This document shows, piece by piece, positions 18,821-26,953 of a stretch of 64,000 bases of DNA. How positions within the stretch are numbered: position 1 is the stretch's first letter; each line of letters begins with the position of its first letter. Below the pieces are notes generated by a model. The model was not told the DNA's origin. It ran no database searches and saw only the letters and a list, made by a program, of their open reading frames with translations. The stretch comes from Saccharopolyspora spinosa NRRL 18395 (GTDB lineage: Bacteria; Actinomycetota; Actinomycetes; Mycobacteriales; Pseudonocardiaceae). The stretch is taken from positions 3,689,557 to 3,753,556 of the forward strand of contig NZ_GL877878.1 of assembly GCF_000194155.1 (NCBI RefSeq), given 5' to 3'. The position numbers and the translations under genes were made by a program.

Positions 18821-18952
18821 CCCCGCCAGCGGTGTCGGTACCCAACCGACCCACCTGAAACAGCCGCCCGGTCATCGCGGCACCGCGTGTGCCTGCCACG
18901 CGGCGCGGGTAGTCGGTTGTCGACACGACCGGCTCGACCGGTGGGAGCGAAG

Positions 18953-19150
18953 ATGCCCGTACCCGACCGCGGAGAACTGCTCAGGTTCCTCTGCCACTTG
19001 CACTTCCCCGCCACCAAGCAGGAGATCTACCAGCAGTGCGTCGCCCTAGGCGCGCCGGCGGCGCACCTGGAACGCATCGACAGCCTGCCCGATGGCGTCT
19101 TCGTCGAGCCCGACACGGTGCTGCAAGCACTGCCGCACCCGACTCCGTGA
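18953..19150 (+). CDS. DUF2795-like small protein
   Basis: A 65-residue protein, MPVPDRGELLRFLCHLHFPA, then TKQEIYQQCVALGAPAAHLE and RIDSLPDGVFVEPDTVLQAL. It matches the short DUF2795 pattern: a helix, an F-P-A/V-x-K turn, G-A-P, then a LPDG..F-x-x-P-x-V-x-x-A-L end. GGGAG 7 nt upstream supports ATG 18953. Function unknown in the family. It is convergent with the DUF3040 gene at 19177. Confidence 0.75.
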   Translation: MPVPDRGELLRFLCHLHFPATKQEIYQQCVALGAPAAHLERIDSLPDGVFVEPDTVLQALPHPTP

Positions 19151-19176
19151 ATCGTCCACATAAGACGACCAGGATC

Positions 19177-19455
19177 TCATCGGTGCCGTTTCCGCCTGGC
19201 GTGCCACCAAACGCCGCCGACGCCCGCAACGGCGGTCAGGGCCAACATGATCGAGCTCAGCACCAGCCCGCTCACCAGGCACAACAACGCCAGCAACGCC
19301 ACGAGGGCAAGCATCAGGAACAACAGGACCCGGCGTACTCCGCCCCAGCTCCGACCACCGTCGAACCGGTCGAATTTCTCCGCCAGCCGAGGATCACCGG
19401 ACATCAGCGCGGATTCGATCTCCGCCAACCTGTCCCGCTCGTGCCTGCTCAACAT
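19177..19455 (-). CDS. DUF3040 membrane protein
   Basis: A 92-residue actinobacterial protein. The N-terminal cytoplasmic helix MLSRHERDRLAEIESALMSG and DPRLAEKF are the DUF3040 signature. Two adjacent membrane segments follow (about residues 42-62 and 65-83) and a basic tail. TAGGAGC before ATG 19453-19455 is the ribosome site. The role of the family is unknown. A second member is encoded at 53056-53322. Confidence 0.82.
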   Translation of the reverse strand: MLSRHERDRLAEIESALMSGDPRLAEKFDRFDGGRSWGGVRRVLLFLMLALVALLALLCLVSGLVLSSIMLALTAVAGVGGVWWHARRKRHR

Positions 19456-19652
19456 GACGAGCTCCTAGCGACGTTCCCTTCGACCCCAACGAGGTACCCG
19501 CCCCCCAATTGCCTCAAGCCCCGGAAGGGCCCCTACAGCCTTGCACGCCGGGGATCGTCACCGTACGAGGCGACCGGGTGATTTTCCGGCACGCACAGCA
19601 ACATCCAGCGATTACGGAAGGTTGCCCCCGGGCGACGGCAGGGGGATGAACA

Positions 19653-20062
19653 ATGACCATGCTGCCGCGCGCGCGGCCACCCAAACCAGACAAAACATTT
19701 CAGCGCTGGACAATCCGGGTAATGGCGTGCTCGCAGGTCCTGGCCGGTGCCGGGTTGTCCTCCGGTGTGGCCGTCGGGGCGCTGCCGGCCGAGGACATGC
19801 TCGAATCCAAGCGCTGGCCTCGCGGCCAGCTACGCCATCAGCACGCTCGGCGCGCTCGGGATCGTAGCCGCGATACTGCCGGACAGTCCCGTCCTACTGC
19901 CGATCTCGTGACCTGGCCGTCTCGCTGTCCGGCGCGACGGCCGGGCTGTCCAGCGGCGTCGTGATGGCCTCAACGAGCTACGGCACGCTGGCCATCGTCG
20001 GCGGCGTGCTCGCCGTGTGCGTGCTGCCGTTCCTGGTCCGGACCCATCAGGCCAGCAAGTAG
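19653..20062 (+). pseudogene. MFS transporter with large internal deletion
   Basis: The start reads KTFQRWTIRVMACSQVLAGA, then GLSSGVAVGALPAEDMLES, a normal MFS N-terminus. After a shift SYAISTLGALGIVAAILPDS appears, and the end reads ATAGLSSGVVMASTSYGTLA, then IVGGVLAVCVLPFLVRTHQASK before TAG 20060-20062. About 400 bp remain where about 1.2 kb is expected, so most helices are deleted and frames are lost. Its end overlaps the convergent MBL gene by 16 bp. Confidence 0.7.
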
Positions 20063-21075
20063 TGCACGACCCCTTCGACCTCCTCCTTCGCGAGCTTCCC
20101 CTGCAGGCTCAGCACGTCCAGGTGGGCGGCGGTTTCAAGCACCGCCAACATCTGGTTGAAGGGATCGCCGAGTTCGTCGAAGGTCCGCTCGCGGCGGGTC
20201 CAGGTCAACGCCCGAGCCACCTCGTACGCGGTGCTCGCGCCGTTCTCGACGGTCGCAGCGGTCACGTCCAGGCGGGTGTCGTGGTGGTCGAGGAGTTCGT
20301 CGACGCGCTGGTGGACGCTGTCGGCGGCCGGGCCATGCGCGGGGAGCAGCCGCATGTCGGGCATCTCGCGGACGAGCCGCAGCGACGCCAGGTAGTCGCG
20401 CAGCGGGACCTCGCTGGGGACCTGCTCGAAGCCGATGGACGGCGTGATGTGCGGCAGCACGTGGTCGCCGGCGAACATCAGCTCGGCGGCATCGTCGATG
20501 AACACCAGGTGCCCGCGGGTGTGGCCCGGCGTGGCCACGGCGCGCAGGGACCGGTCGGCGAGGGTGATGTCGGTGGACTTCCCGATCCACTCGTCGGGTT
20601 CTTCCCAGAAGTGCGGGCCGCGCGGGCCGGCGTCGCGGGCGGCCACGACCGCATCGCGCACCGGCTTCGCGCCGCATTCGGCGAGCAGCTCGATCTGCTT
20701 GGCCAGCGGCTCGTGCTCCGGGTCCATCAGGGTGCGGATATTGTGCTGCTCGTCCTCGCCAAGCAGCACCTTGGAACCGTACTCGCGCCGCAGCGCCACG
20801 GCCTGGGTGTAGTGGTCACGGTGCGCGTGGGTGACCAGGAAGCGGTTGATGTCGCCAAGCCCTGCGCCGATCCCGCGCAGCGCGGTGGCGAGTTGTTCGC
20901 GCGACTCGTCCAGCGCCCAGCCGCCGTCGATGAGGGTCACCGTGTCGCCGTCGGCGATCGCGTAGACGTTCACGGCACGCAGGCCGTCACTGGGCAGGGG
21001 CAGCGGGATCCGGTGCACGCCAGGCGCGACTTCGTACGCACCCGGCTCCATCCACTCGTGCCGAGAATCGGCCAT
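20047..21075 (-). CDS. MBL-fold metallo-hydrolase
   Basis: A 342-residue metallo-beta-lactamase-fold hydrolase. The zinc motif is THAHRDHY (His83, His85, Asp87, His88); ATPGHTRGHLVF, FAGDHVLPHI and LLPAHGP supply the other ligands. A C-terminal helical extension (FDELGDPFNQMLAVLETAAH) is the winged-helix tail found in many acyl-CoA-linked relatives. ATG 21073-21075 follows TTGGAGGTG. An operator-like sequence at 21133-21146, similar to the palindromes at 6441 and 6471, lies 58 nt upstream, hinting at a shared fatty-acid or acyl-CoA regulator (inference). Confidence 0.9.
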   Translation of the reverse strand: MADSRHEWMEPGAYEVAPGVHRIPLPLPSDGLRAVNVYAIADGDTVTLIDGGWALDESREQLATALRGIGAGLGDINRFLVTHAHRDHYTQAVALRREYGSKVLLGEDEQHNIRTLMDPEHEPLAKQIELLAECGAKPVRDAVVAARDAGPRGPHFWEEPDEWIGKSTDITLADRSLRAVATPGHTRGHLVFIDDAAELMFAGDHVLPHITPSIGFEQVPSEVPLRDYLASLRLVREMPDMRLLPAHGPAADSVHQRVDELLDHHDTRLDVTAATVENGASTAYEVARALTWTRRERTFDELGDPFNQMLAVLETAAHLDVLSLQGKLAKEEVEGVVHYLLA

Positions 21076-21132
21076 GACCACACCTCCAAGCGCGCCCCGA
21101 CCTGGGCGGTCCACCAGGAGTACCACACCCAT

Positions 21133-21146
21133 ACCAACCAGTCAGT
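21133..21146 (-). promoter_or_regulatory. possible TetR-type operator before the MBL gene
   Basis: ACCAACCAGTCAGT matches ACCGACCGGTCGGT (6441-6454) at 11 of 14 positions, all three differences being G to A. It lies 58 nt upstream of the start codon of the MBL-fold gene. It is less symmetric than the site at 6441, so binding is uncertain. Confidence 0.35.
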
Positions 21147-21614
21147 ACGTCGAGGGCCACAGCGGAACGCCGGCAACGCCCCGGCTTCGGGCCCCACCCG
21201 GCCGCCGCGCCCGGCGCCGCCCCGGCCGTCGCCGGGGACTGCGACGCGTGCGAATCACGGCCGAACTGCGAAATTTTAGCCACGCGAAGGGCCGTGCGAA
21301 CCGCCCTGGCAAGCCTCGAACCACCGCCCGGATCATCCACATAGGACACTCATCGGGCGGTCGATGCCGAAATCGTGTCGTTCGTCACGTATGGCCATTC
21401 AGCCGCCCCGCAGGTGTCCAGCGGAGTCCGACGCTTCGGCTGATCAGGGGGCTCTGGGGCGCTTCCGGTCGCCACCGCAGCCCAAAGCGCTCACGCGCAT
21501 CTAGCAGGGCAAACGGCCCTCCATGCGGAGTGCCTCGCCGCGGTGGCCGCCGGGCGTACTCGGGACCGCGCGTTCCGACCCGGGCGAAGCGGGGCACGTT
21601 CATTTCATAACGCG
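21147..21614. other. intergenic stretch, nothing recognised
   Basis: The 470 bp between the MBL gene promoter and the small membrane ORF show no gene, repeat or hairpin that I can support. Short open frames lack ribosome sites and family resemblance. Possibly eroded remains of the 5' part of the glutamine synthetase gene region. Confidence 0.4.
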
Positions 21615-21761
21615 ATGTTGACCGTGCCGCTGGTCTTCATCCTCGGCCTGATCGCCGTCGCACTGGCCGGCTACGGGCTCTGCCGGCTCACCCAGCACTT
21701 CAACCCCGCCGGTTCGGTCCGCGCGCCGGATTCTCATCCACCTGAGCCTGCGCGACGCTGA
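21615..21761 (+). CDS. small single-helix membrane protein (hypothetical)
   Basis: A 48-residue frame, MLTVPLVFILGLIAVALAGY, then GLCRLTQHFNP and a proline-rich tail. It has one clear membrane helix at residues 4-24. It might be a real small protein or the C-terminal end of a lost permease of the amine-utilisation cluster that follows. There is no good ribosome site before ATG 21615. Its end overlaps the start of the glutamine synthetase remnant. Confidence 0.3.
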   Translation: MLTVPLVFILGLIAVALAGYGLCRLTQHFNPAGSVRAPDSHPPEPARR

Positions 21762-22335
21762 TGGCCTGCCCGTGTTCTTCGATCCCGAGCGGCCCGGCCG
21801 TCTGTCCACGGTGGGCATCCGGTTCGCCGCCAGCGTCTTACGGCACGCTGCGGCGCTGAACGCCTGGACCGCGCCGAGCCCGTGTCGTTCCTGCGGCTGA
21901 CCCCGCACCTTGGAGAGTCGGCGGCGCGTTCCTCGCCGAACGCAACCGTGAGGCCATGCTGCGGATCTGCCCGGCCTCGGGCCCCGATCCGGCGGCGCAG
22001 TTCAACCTGGAGTACCGGGCCGCCGACGCCAAGGCAAACCCGTGGCTCGCGCTTGGCGTGCTGATCCGGGCCGGGTTGGCGGGCCTGACCTCGGAGTACG
22101 ACGAGCCGACGGTGTGGCCGGAGGAGGCCACCGAGGCCGGTATCGCCGGGGTGCCCGCGCTGCCCGACCCGCTCGAATCGGCGCTGGAGGCGCTGGAGTC
22201 CGATGATGTGGTGCGATCGTGGTTCGACCCGAAGCTGCTGGCCACGCAGTTCTCGGCGAAGCGCGCCGAACTCGCGCACCTCGACGGACTCGACGACGCG
22301 GAACGCACCCGGAGGATCGCGGATGTCTACTTACG
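21727..22335 (+). pseudogene. glutamine synthetase family, C-terminal fragment
   Basis: Frames in order read LIHLSLRDADGLPVFFDPER, PGRLSTVGIRFAASVLRHAA and ALNAWTAPSP. Then shifted: VSFLRL, then WRVGGAFLAERNREAMLRIC, then PASGPDPAAQFNLEYRAADA, ending RTRRIADVY. This is the catalytic C-terminal domain of a GlnA-like gamma-glutamyl-amine ligase. The N-terminal half is absent and at least two frameshifts are present. The normal stop is lost and the frame runs into the next gene. The intact paralog is at 39820. Confidence 0.75.
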
Positions 22336-23456
22336 ACCTGGCGGCAGTCATCGACGGCCTCCCGCTGGTGGACCACCACGTGCACGGCGCGTTGGCCGGG
22401 GAGGTCGACCGGCCTGCGCTGGAACTGCTGCTCACCGAGTCCGACCGGCCGGTGCCGGAGTGGATGACCCAGTTCGACTCGCAGCTGGGCTTCGCCATCC
22501 GGCGCTGGTGCGCTCCGGAGCTCGGCCTGCCCGCGCACGCTGACGCGGCCGACTACGTGGCGAGGCGGGAGGAGCTCGGCCCCGAGGAGGTCACCCGGCG
22601 GCTGCTGGCGGCCAGCGGCATCGGGCACTACCTGGTCGAGACCGGGTACAAGGGCGACGAGATCCTCGCCCCCGACGAGATGGCGTCGGCCTCCGGCGTC
22701 CGGGCCGACGAGGTCGTACGCCTGGAGGCGGTGCTGGAGGACCTCGCGCGCACCGGGGTGGGCGCGGCCGAGCTGCCGTCGCGGTTCCCGGAGGTGCTCG
22801 CGGAGCGCACGGTCGACGCGGTCGGTCTCAAGAGCATCGTCGCCTACCGATACGGCTTCGACTTCGCCCCGGAACGCCCGTCGGAGGCGGAAGTCGTTGC
22901 TGCTGCCGGGAACTGGCTGCGGTCCGGTGCCACGCGGGTGGACGACCCGGTGCTACTGCGGTTCCTGCTGTGGTCGGGCGTCGACCGGGATCTGCCGTTG
23001 CAGCTGCACGCCGGATACGGCGACCCCGATGTCGAGTTGCACCGCTGCGACCCGCTGCTGCTGACGCGGTTCATCAAGCTCGTCGAGCCCTCCGGGGTCG
23101 ACCTGATGCTGCTGCACAACTACCCGTTCCACCGCAACGCCGGATACCTGGCCCAGGTGTTCCCGCACGTGTACTTCGACGTGGGGCTCGGGGTCAACTA
23201 CAGCGGGGTCCGCTCCTCGGCGGTGGTCGCCGAATCGCTGGAGCTCGCGCCGTTCGCGAAGGTCCTGTTCTCCTCCGATGCCTGGGGACCGCCGGAGCTG
23301 CACCACCTCGGCGCGTCGCTGTGGCGGCGGGCGATGCGCAAGACGCTGTCGGAGTGGGTCGAGGCCGGCGAGTGGTCGGAGAAGGACGCGATCCGGGTGG
23401 TCCGCATGATCGGCCGGGACAACGCGCGCCGCGTCTACCGGCTGGACCAGCGGTGA
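22323..23456 (+). CDS. FluG-like amidohydrolase
   Basis: A 377-residue TIM-barrel metal-dependent hydrolase. LPLVDHHVHGALAG holds the first metal-binding HxH; LQLHAGYGDPD and LMLLHNYPFHRNAGYLA follow, then VLFSSDAWGPPELH with the catalytic aspartate. In this family, found fused to or beside glutamine synthetases (fungal FluG is a fusion), the enzyme is thought to release an amide-linked group. Preceding it is a ruined glutamine synthetase and overlapping its stop is an M20 peptidase start, so the original unit was a three-gene amine/amide pathway. ATG 22323 overlaps the end of the synthetase remnant. Confidence 0.88.
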   Translation: MSTYDLAAVIDGLPLVDHHVHGALAGEVDRPALELLLTESDRPVPEWMTQFDSQLGFAIRRWCAPELGLPAHADAADYVARREELGPEEVTRRLLAASGIGHYLVETGYKGDEILAPDEMASASGVRADEVVRLEAVLEDLARTGVGAAELPSRFPEVLAERTVDAVGLKSIVAYRYGFDFAPERPSEAEVVAAAGNWLRSGATRVDDPVLLRFLLWSGVDRDLPLQLHAGYGDPDVELHRCDPLLLTRFIKLVEPSGVDLMLLHNYPFHRNAGYLAQVFPHVYFDVGLGVNYSGVRSSAVVAESLELAPFAKVLFSSDAWGPPELHHLGASLWRRAMRKTLSEWVEAGEWSEKDAIRVVRMIGRDNARRVYRLDQR

Positions 23457-24030
23457 ACCGGTTCCGCGCGGAGCTGGCCCGCCAGCTTGAGTCCGCAGTG
23501 GACCTTCGCCACCAGATCCACGCCCGGCCATGCGTGTCCGGAAGCGAGGGCCCCACCCTGGCGCTGGAGCTGGCGCTGGCGAACCTCGCCGGGTGTGGTC
23601 AACGGCTCGTCGGACGAGTTCACGCTGACTGTGCGCGGCGAGGGCGGGCACGCCGCGCACCGCACCGCACTCGCGACCCGTGGTGGCGCTCGCGCACGTG
23701 ATCGTCGCGTTGCAGAGCATGATCAGCCGGACCGTCGACCCGATGGCCTCGGTCGTGCTGAGCGTGACGGCCCTGGCGGCAGGAACGGCCGCGAATGTCG
23801 TTCCAGGGCAAGCCGTCGCGCGCGGCACGGTGCGCGCGAGGACAACGGCCGACCGCACGGACGTCCACAAGAGACTGGTCGAGGTCGCAGACCCGGCCGC
23901 CTCTGCGCACGGCTGCTGCGTCGAAGTCGAGTTCGTGCCAGGCGAATCGGTCCTGGACAACGACGCGGAGCTGGCGACGGCAACCGCTCTGCTGCTGGAC
24001 ACGCTGGGCCTCCAGGTTGAGCGGCTGCTG
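23453..24030 (+). pseudogene. M20D amidohydrolase (N-acyl amino acid hydrolase type), deleted
   Basis: The GTG at 23453 overlaps the previous stop (GTGA). The start is normal (FRAELARQLESAVDLRHQIH), but the zinc-site region is deleted. It resumes with DEFTLTVRGEGGHAAH, then VVALAHVIVALQSMISRTVD, then VTALAAGTAANVVPGQAVAR, and continues to LLLDTLGL. Frame changes occur at about 23590-23660. The C-terminus is cut at about 24030, where a fragment of an oppositely oriented regulator begins. Dead, but its overlap shows it was once translationally coupled to the amidohydrolase. Confidence 0.75.
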
Positions 24031-24133
24031 GAGCTCCGGGTACCCGGCAAACCCCAGCTTGCCGACCAGCCGGAGCACGGTCGGCGCGCTGACCCCGGCC
24101 CGGGCGGCGAGCCGGGCCACGGGCTCCAGGCCC
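24030..24133 (-). pseudogene. RpiR/MurR-type helix-turn-helix fragment
   Basis: Minus strand reads LEPVARLAARAGVSAPTVLR, then LVGKLGFAGYPELQQ. This is the N-terminal helix-turn-helix of the RpiR family (HTH_6), where T-V-x-R-x-V-x-K-L-G-F-x-G-Y-P/x-E is diagnostic. The sugar-isomerase (SIS) domain is missing. It is joined end to end with the truncated M20 gene. Confidence 0.65.
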
Positions 24134-24266
24134 GGCCACCCACCAAGTCCGCAAAACCCCAGCCTCACCGGACTATACCCACCGCGCCGGGGTCCGCGAA
24201 TCGTCCTCATTGGACCGGCGCACCCTTGACGGGGTGCGGGTGGACGTTTAAAGTCGCTGGATTCTG

Positions 24267-24279
24267 GACATCTGATGTC
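24267..24279 (+). promoter_or_regulatory. GntR-type operator, GACATC-T-GATGTC
   Basis: A perfect 6-1-6 inverted repeat 17 nt before the GTG of the FCD-domain regulator gene, inside its leader. Sites of this shape are typical for GntR/FadR-type dimers, so autoregulation is likely (inference). Confidence 0.6.
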
Positions 24280-24296
24280 TTGTTAGGGGGTTCGGG

Positions 24297-25004
24297 GTGT
24301 CGCTGCCGGAGGAGCTTTCCGAGCGGTTGCTCGCCGCGATCATCGACGGTACCCATCCGCCCGGGGTGGCGCTGCCCTCCGAGGGCGAGTTGGCCGAGCA
24401 GTTCTCGGTCAGCCGGTTGACCGTTCGGGAGGCCATCAAGGCTCTCCGGGTGCAGAACGTCGTGCGCATCCAGCGGGGCCGCGGAACCTACGTCAACGCC
24501 CCCGCGCAGTGGACCGCGCTGGATCCGATGATCCGAGCCGCGACCTCGCCCGAGTCGAGCCGGTTCGGGTGGGAGAGCCTGATCGACGCCCGCCGGCTGC
24601 TGGAGGTCGGTGCCGCCGAGCTCGCCGCCGCCAAGCGGACCGAGGAAGACCTCGCGCAGCTGCGGGAACAGCTGCACGACATGCGCACCGCTGCCGACAC
24701 CGACGATGTGGAGTTGTTCGCCGCCGCCGACATCGCCTTCCACAACACCGTGATGCAGTCGACCGGCAACGTGTTCATCCCGCTGATGTTCGAGCCGTTC
24801 GGGCGATTGCTGATCGAGAGCCGGCGGGAGACCTCCGCTGTCCGCGAGATCCGCGACAACGCCATCGAGCACCACGCCGAGATCCTGCGCGCGCTGGAGT
24901 CGGGCGACCCGGCGCGGGCCCGGCAGGCGATGACCGACCACCTCGCGCAGACCTCCGAAGACCTGCGCACCCACGTGACCGACAAGCAGGGCCCACCTCG
25001 TTGA
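24297..25004 (+). CDS. GntR/FadR (FCD) family regulator
   Basis: A 235-residue regulator. The winged helix occupies about residues 1-68: LPSEGELAEQFSVSRLTVRE, AIKALRVQNVVRIQRGRGTY. The FCD ligand domain follows with the metal-ligand pattern AAADIAFHNTVMQ...HAEILRALESGD, so it probably senses a small carboxylate. GTG 24297 has an AGGGGG ribosome site. It lies downstream of the amidohydrolase cluster on the same strand and has its own palindromic operator. Its original targets may include the now broken cluster. Confidence 0.9.
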   Translation: MSLPEELSERLLAAIIDGTHPPGVALPSEGELAEQFSVSRLTVREAIKALRVQNVVRIQRGRGTYVNAPAQWTALDPMIRAATSPESSRFGWESLIDARRLLEVGAAELAAAKRTEEDLAQLREQLHDMRTAADTDDVELFAAADIAFHNTVMQSTGNVFIPLMFEPFGRLLIESRRETSAVREIRDNAIEHHAEILRALESGDPARARQAMTDHLAQTSEDLRTHVTDKQGPPR

Positions 25005-25114
25005 GCTCCTCGGGCGCCACGTTCGCCGTGGACGTGGTCGAGACCGGCGGCTCGGCCACATTGGACCGCGACGCCGAACTCCTGGACGCGATCGACCGCA
25101 TCGCCGCGGGGGAA

Positions 25115-25146
25115 GGCAGCTTTGCCAACTTGATGGCAAAGCTGCC
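25115..25146 (+). terminator. hairpin terminator
   Basis: GGCAGCTTTGCCA (25115-25127) and TGGCAAAGCTGCC (25134-25146) pair perfectly over 13 bp with a 6-nt loop; flanking GAAG/CTTC nearly extends the stem. It lies 110 bp past the stop codon of the GntR gene. Confidence 0.7.
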
Positions 25147-25419
25147 CTTCACGCTTCACACGTCCTGCGGCCGGATGATCGGGTCGTGCACGCCGTCCGT
25201 CTGCGGCCCTGCGGGAGGCTGGCATTCGTGTGCCTGCAAGAGCTGAGCAGCAACGACCTTGGCGCAGTGCTCGGCGAGATGGCAGCACATTCACGCAGTC
25301 CAAGCCGACCGATCCAGCGCAGCATGGCAGGTGACCGCCACTCGTCCGGTGAGTGAGCGAGTCTGACCAGCGGGTCCAGAAACCGTGCAATTCCAGCGGA
25401 ATTGCACGAGTTACCTGAA

Positions 25420-26934
25420 CTACGTCTTGCAACGGCCGGGCAGAACGTGTCCGGAGCCCGAGACGACGGCGGGCACGATTTCGGCTGAGCTGCTCGTGTC
25501 GTCGATCGACAGTCTGAAGACCGAAATCGCCTTGTCGACCGGGTGGCCGACGCTGTCGAAGGAAATGCAACCGCTGGCGCCGCGGACGCCTTCGGTCCCC
25601 CTCATCGCGAGCAACTGCCCAGCAACAGTGTCAGCGGTGATCGACTTCAGGTCCCTCCGGTTGTCGGCTGCGCGGTTGATTGCCGTCACCGCCACACCCA
25701 CCGCGTCGTAGGAGGTGATGGCCATCCCGTCGCCGGTCGAGCCGAGCCCGAAGAACTCGCGGTAGGAGTCGCGGAAGTACCCGGTCGCCGCCCCGTCGAA
25801 CGCCTCCGGAACGGCATTCCACGCCTGCGGCGCGGACAGGTGGGTGTACTCCAGGGTGGTGTTCGGTGACAGGTTCTTGCGGACCTCGTCGACGCCGGCG
25901 ATGTCCACCACGCTGTCGAGGGTCACCACCCGCAGGTTCAGGTCCCCGCATGGCCGGTTCTTCAGCGCACCCACCAACAACGTCAGGTCGTTGTAGCGGC
26001 CGGAGAAGAAGATCGCACCTGGCTGGGCGGCGCAGATGTTGCGCACCATGCCGGGGAAGATGTTCGCGGTGCCGCGCGAAGAGTCGTACTCCGCCAGCAC
26101 GACGTCGCGACCGTCTTTCTCGTATTCGCGGGTGAACGCCGAACTGAGGTTGTTCGCGAGCAGGTCCGACTGGTTTATGTCCTTCACCAACATCGCCTTT
26201 CGAGTGTCCGAGAGGCGCTGGACGATGGCCCGGACCTGTTCGGTGTTCGTCGGCGACACCCTGACCAACCCGCTGAACTCGCCACGGGCTTCGAGATCGG
26301 TGAAAATGTCGGCCGTGATGGTGGCCCCGACCATCGGAATGCGCTGCTCGGACAGCCACTGGATCGCCTTGGCGGTGCTTTCGTGGCTCTGCCCGAGACC
26401 CGCCACTGCCACCACCCGGTCCGGGGTGAACTGGGCTGCGCGGATCTGCTTGACCACCGGATCCCACTTCTGGAGCTGGCTACCTGGGTTGGCTGGTAGG
26501 AGCCGGATCAACGGGAAATCACCCTCCCAGCCGCCCTTCTCGCGATTCGCCCGAAGTTGGGCGAGATGGGCGCCCCGCAGCGCGTTGCGGGTGGCTTCCA
26601 GGGTGACCGTGTCGCCCTCGGCGAGGCTCATCGGTGCGAGGTAGGCGATGCTGACGTAGCCCTTGCCTTCCGCCAGTACCCGGTCGTTCTCCTCCTTTAT
26701 CCGTTGCAGCACGTCCGCCAGCGGATTCTCGGCCGGGTCGTCGGAACCGAACTTGTAGGAGCCGTCCGTCATCCCGATGCACTCGCCGTCGACCTCTTGG
26801 ACACCCGCCGCGCACCGGCCGCCCCACCACGCCAAGCCGACGACACCACCTGCTACCAGCACCAGGACGACGGACGCGACGAGGACCTTCCGCCGGTTCC
26901 GCTGCCACCAGGACCGTTCCACGTAGCTATCCAC
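25420..26934 (-). CDS. membrane-anchored periplasmic binding-protein (Leu/Ile/Val type)
   Basis: A 504-residue protein. Residues 1-16 are basic and cytoplasmic, 17-36 form one uncleaved membrane helix, and the rest is an extracellular type-1 periplasmic binding fold. AEGKGYVSIAYLAPMSLAEG and FTPDRVVAVAGLGQSHESTA are part of it, with EQRIPMVGATITADIFTD, GAIFFSGRYNDLTLLVGALK and DAVGVAVTAINRAAD. There is no lipobox, so it is not a soluble or lipid-anchored ABC receptor. No permease or ABC ATPase is nearby. It starts 19 bp after the stop of a P-loop NTPase gene: a two-gene operon. Probably a sensor for an extracellular ligand; ligand unknown. Confidence 0.8.
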   Translation of the reverse strand: MDSYVERSWWQRNRRKVLVASVVLVLVAGGVVGLAWWGGRCAAGVQEVDGECIGMTDGSYKFGSDDPAENPLADVLQRIKEENDRVLAEGKGYVSIAYLAPMSLAEGDTVTLEATRNALRGAHLAQLRANREKGGWEGDFPLIRLLPANPGSQLQKWDPVVKQIRAAQFTPDRVVAVAGLGQSHESTAKAIQWLSEQRIPMVGATITADIFTDLEARGEFSGLVRVSPTNTEQVRAIVQRLSDTRKAMLVKDINQSDLLANNLSSAFTREYEKDGRDVVLAEYDSSRGTANIFPGMVRNICAAQPGAIFFSGRYNDLTLLVGALKNRPCGDLNLRVVTLDSVVDIAGVDEVRKNLSPNTTLEYTHLSAPQAWNAVPEAFDGAATGYFRDSYREFFGLGSTGDGMAITSYDAVGVAVTAINRAADNRRDLKSITADTVAGQLLAMRGTEGVRGASGCISFDSVGHPVDKAISVFRLSIDDTSSSAEIVPAVVSGSGHVLPGRCKT

Positions 26935-26953
26935 GGATTGCCTCCCCAGCCGC

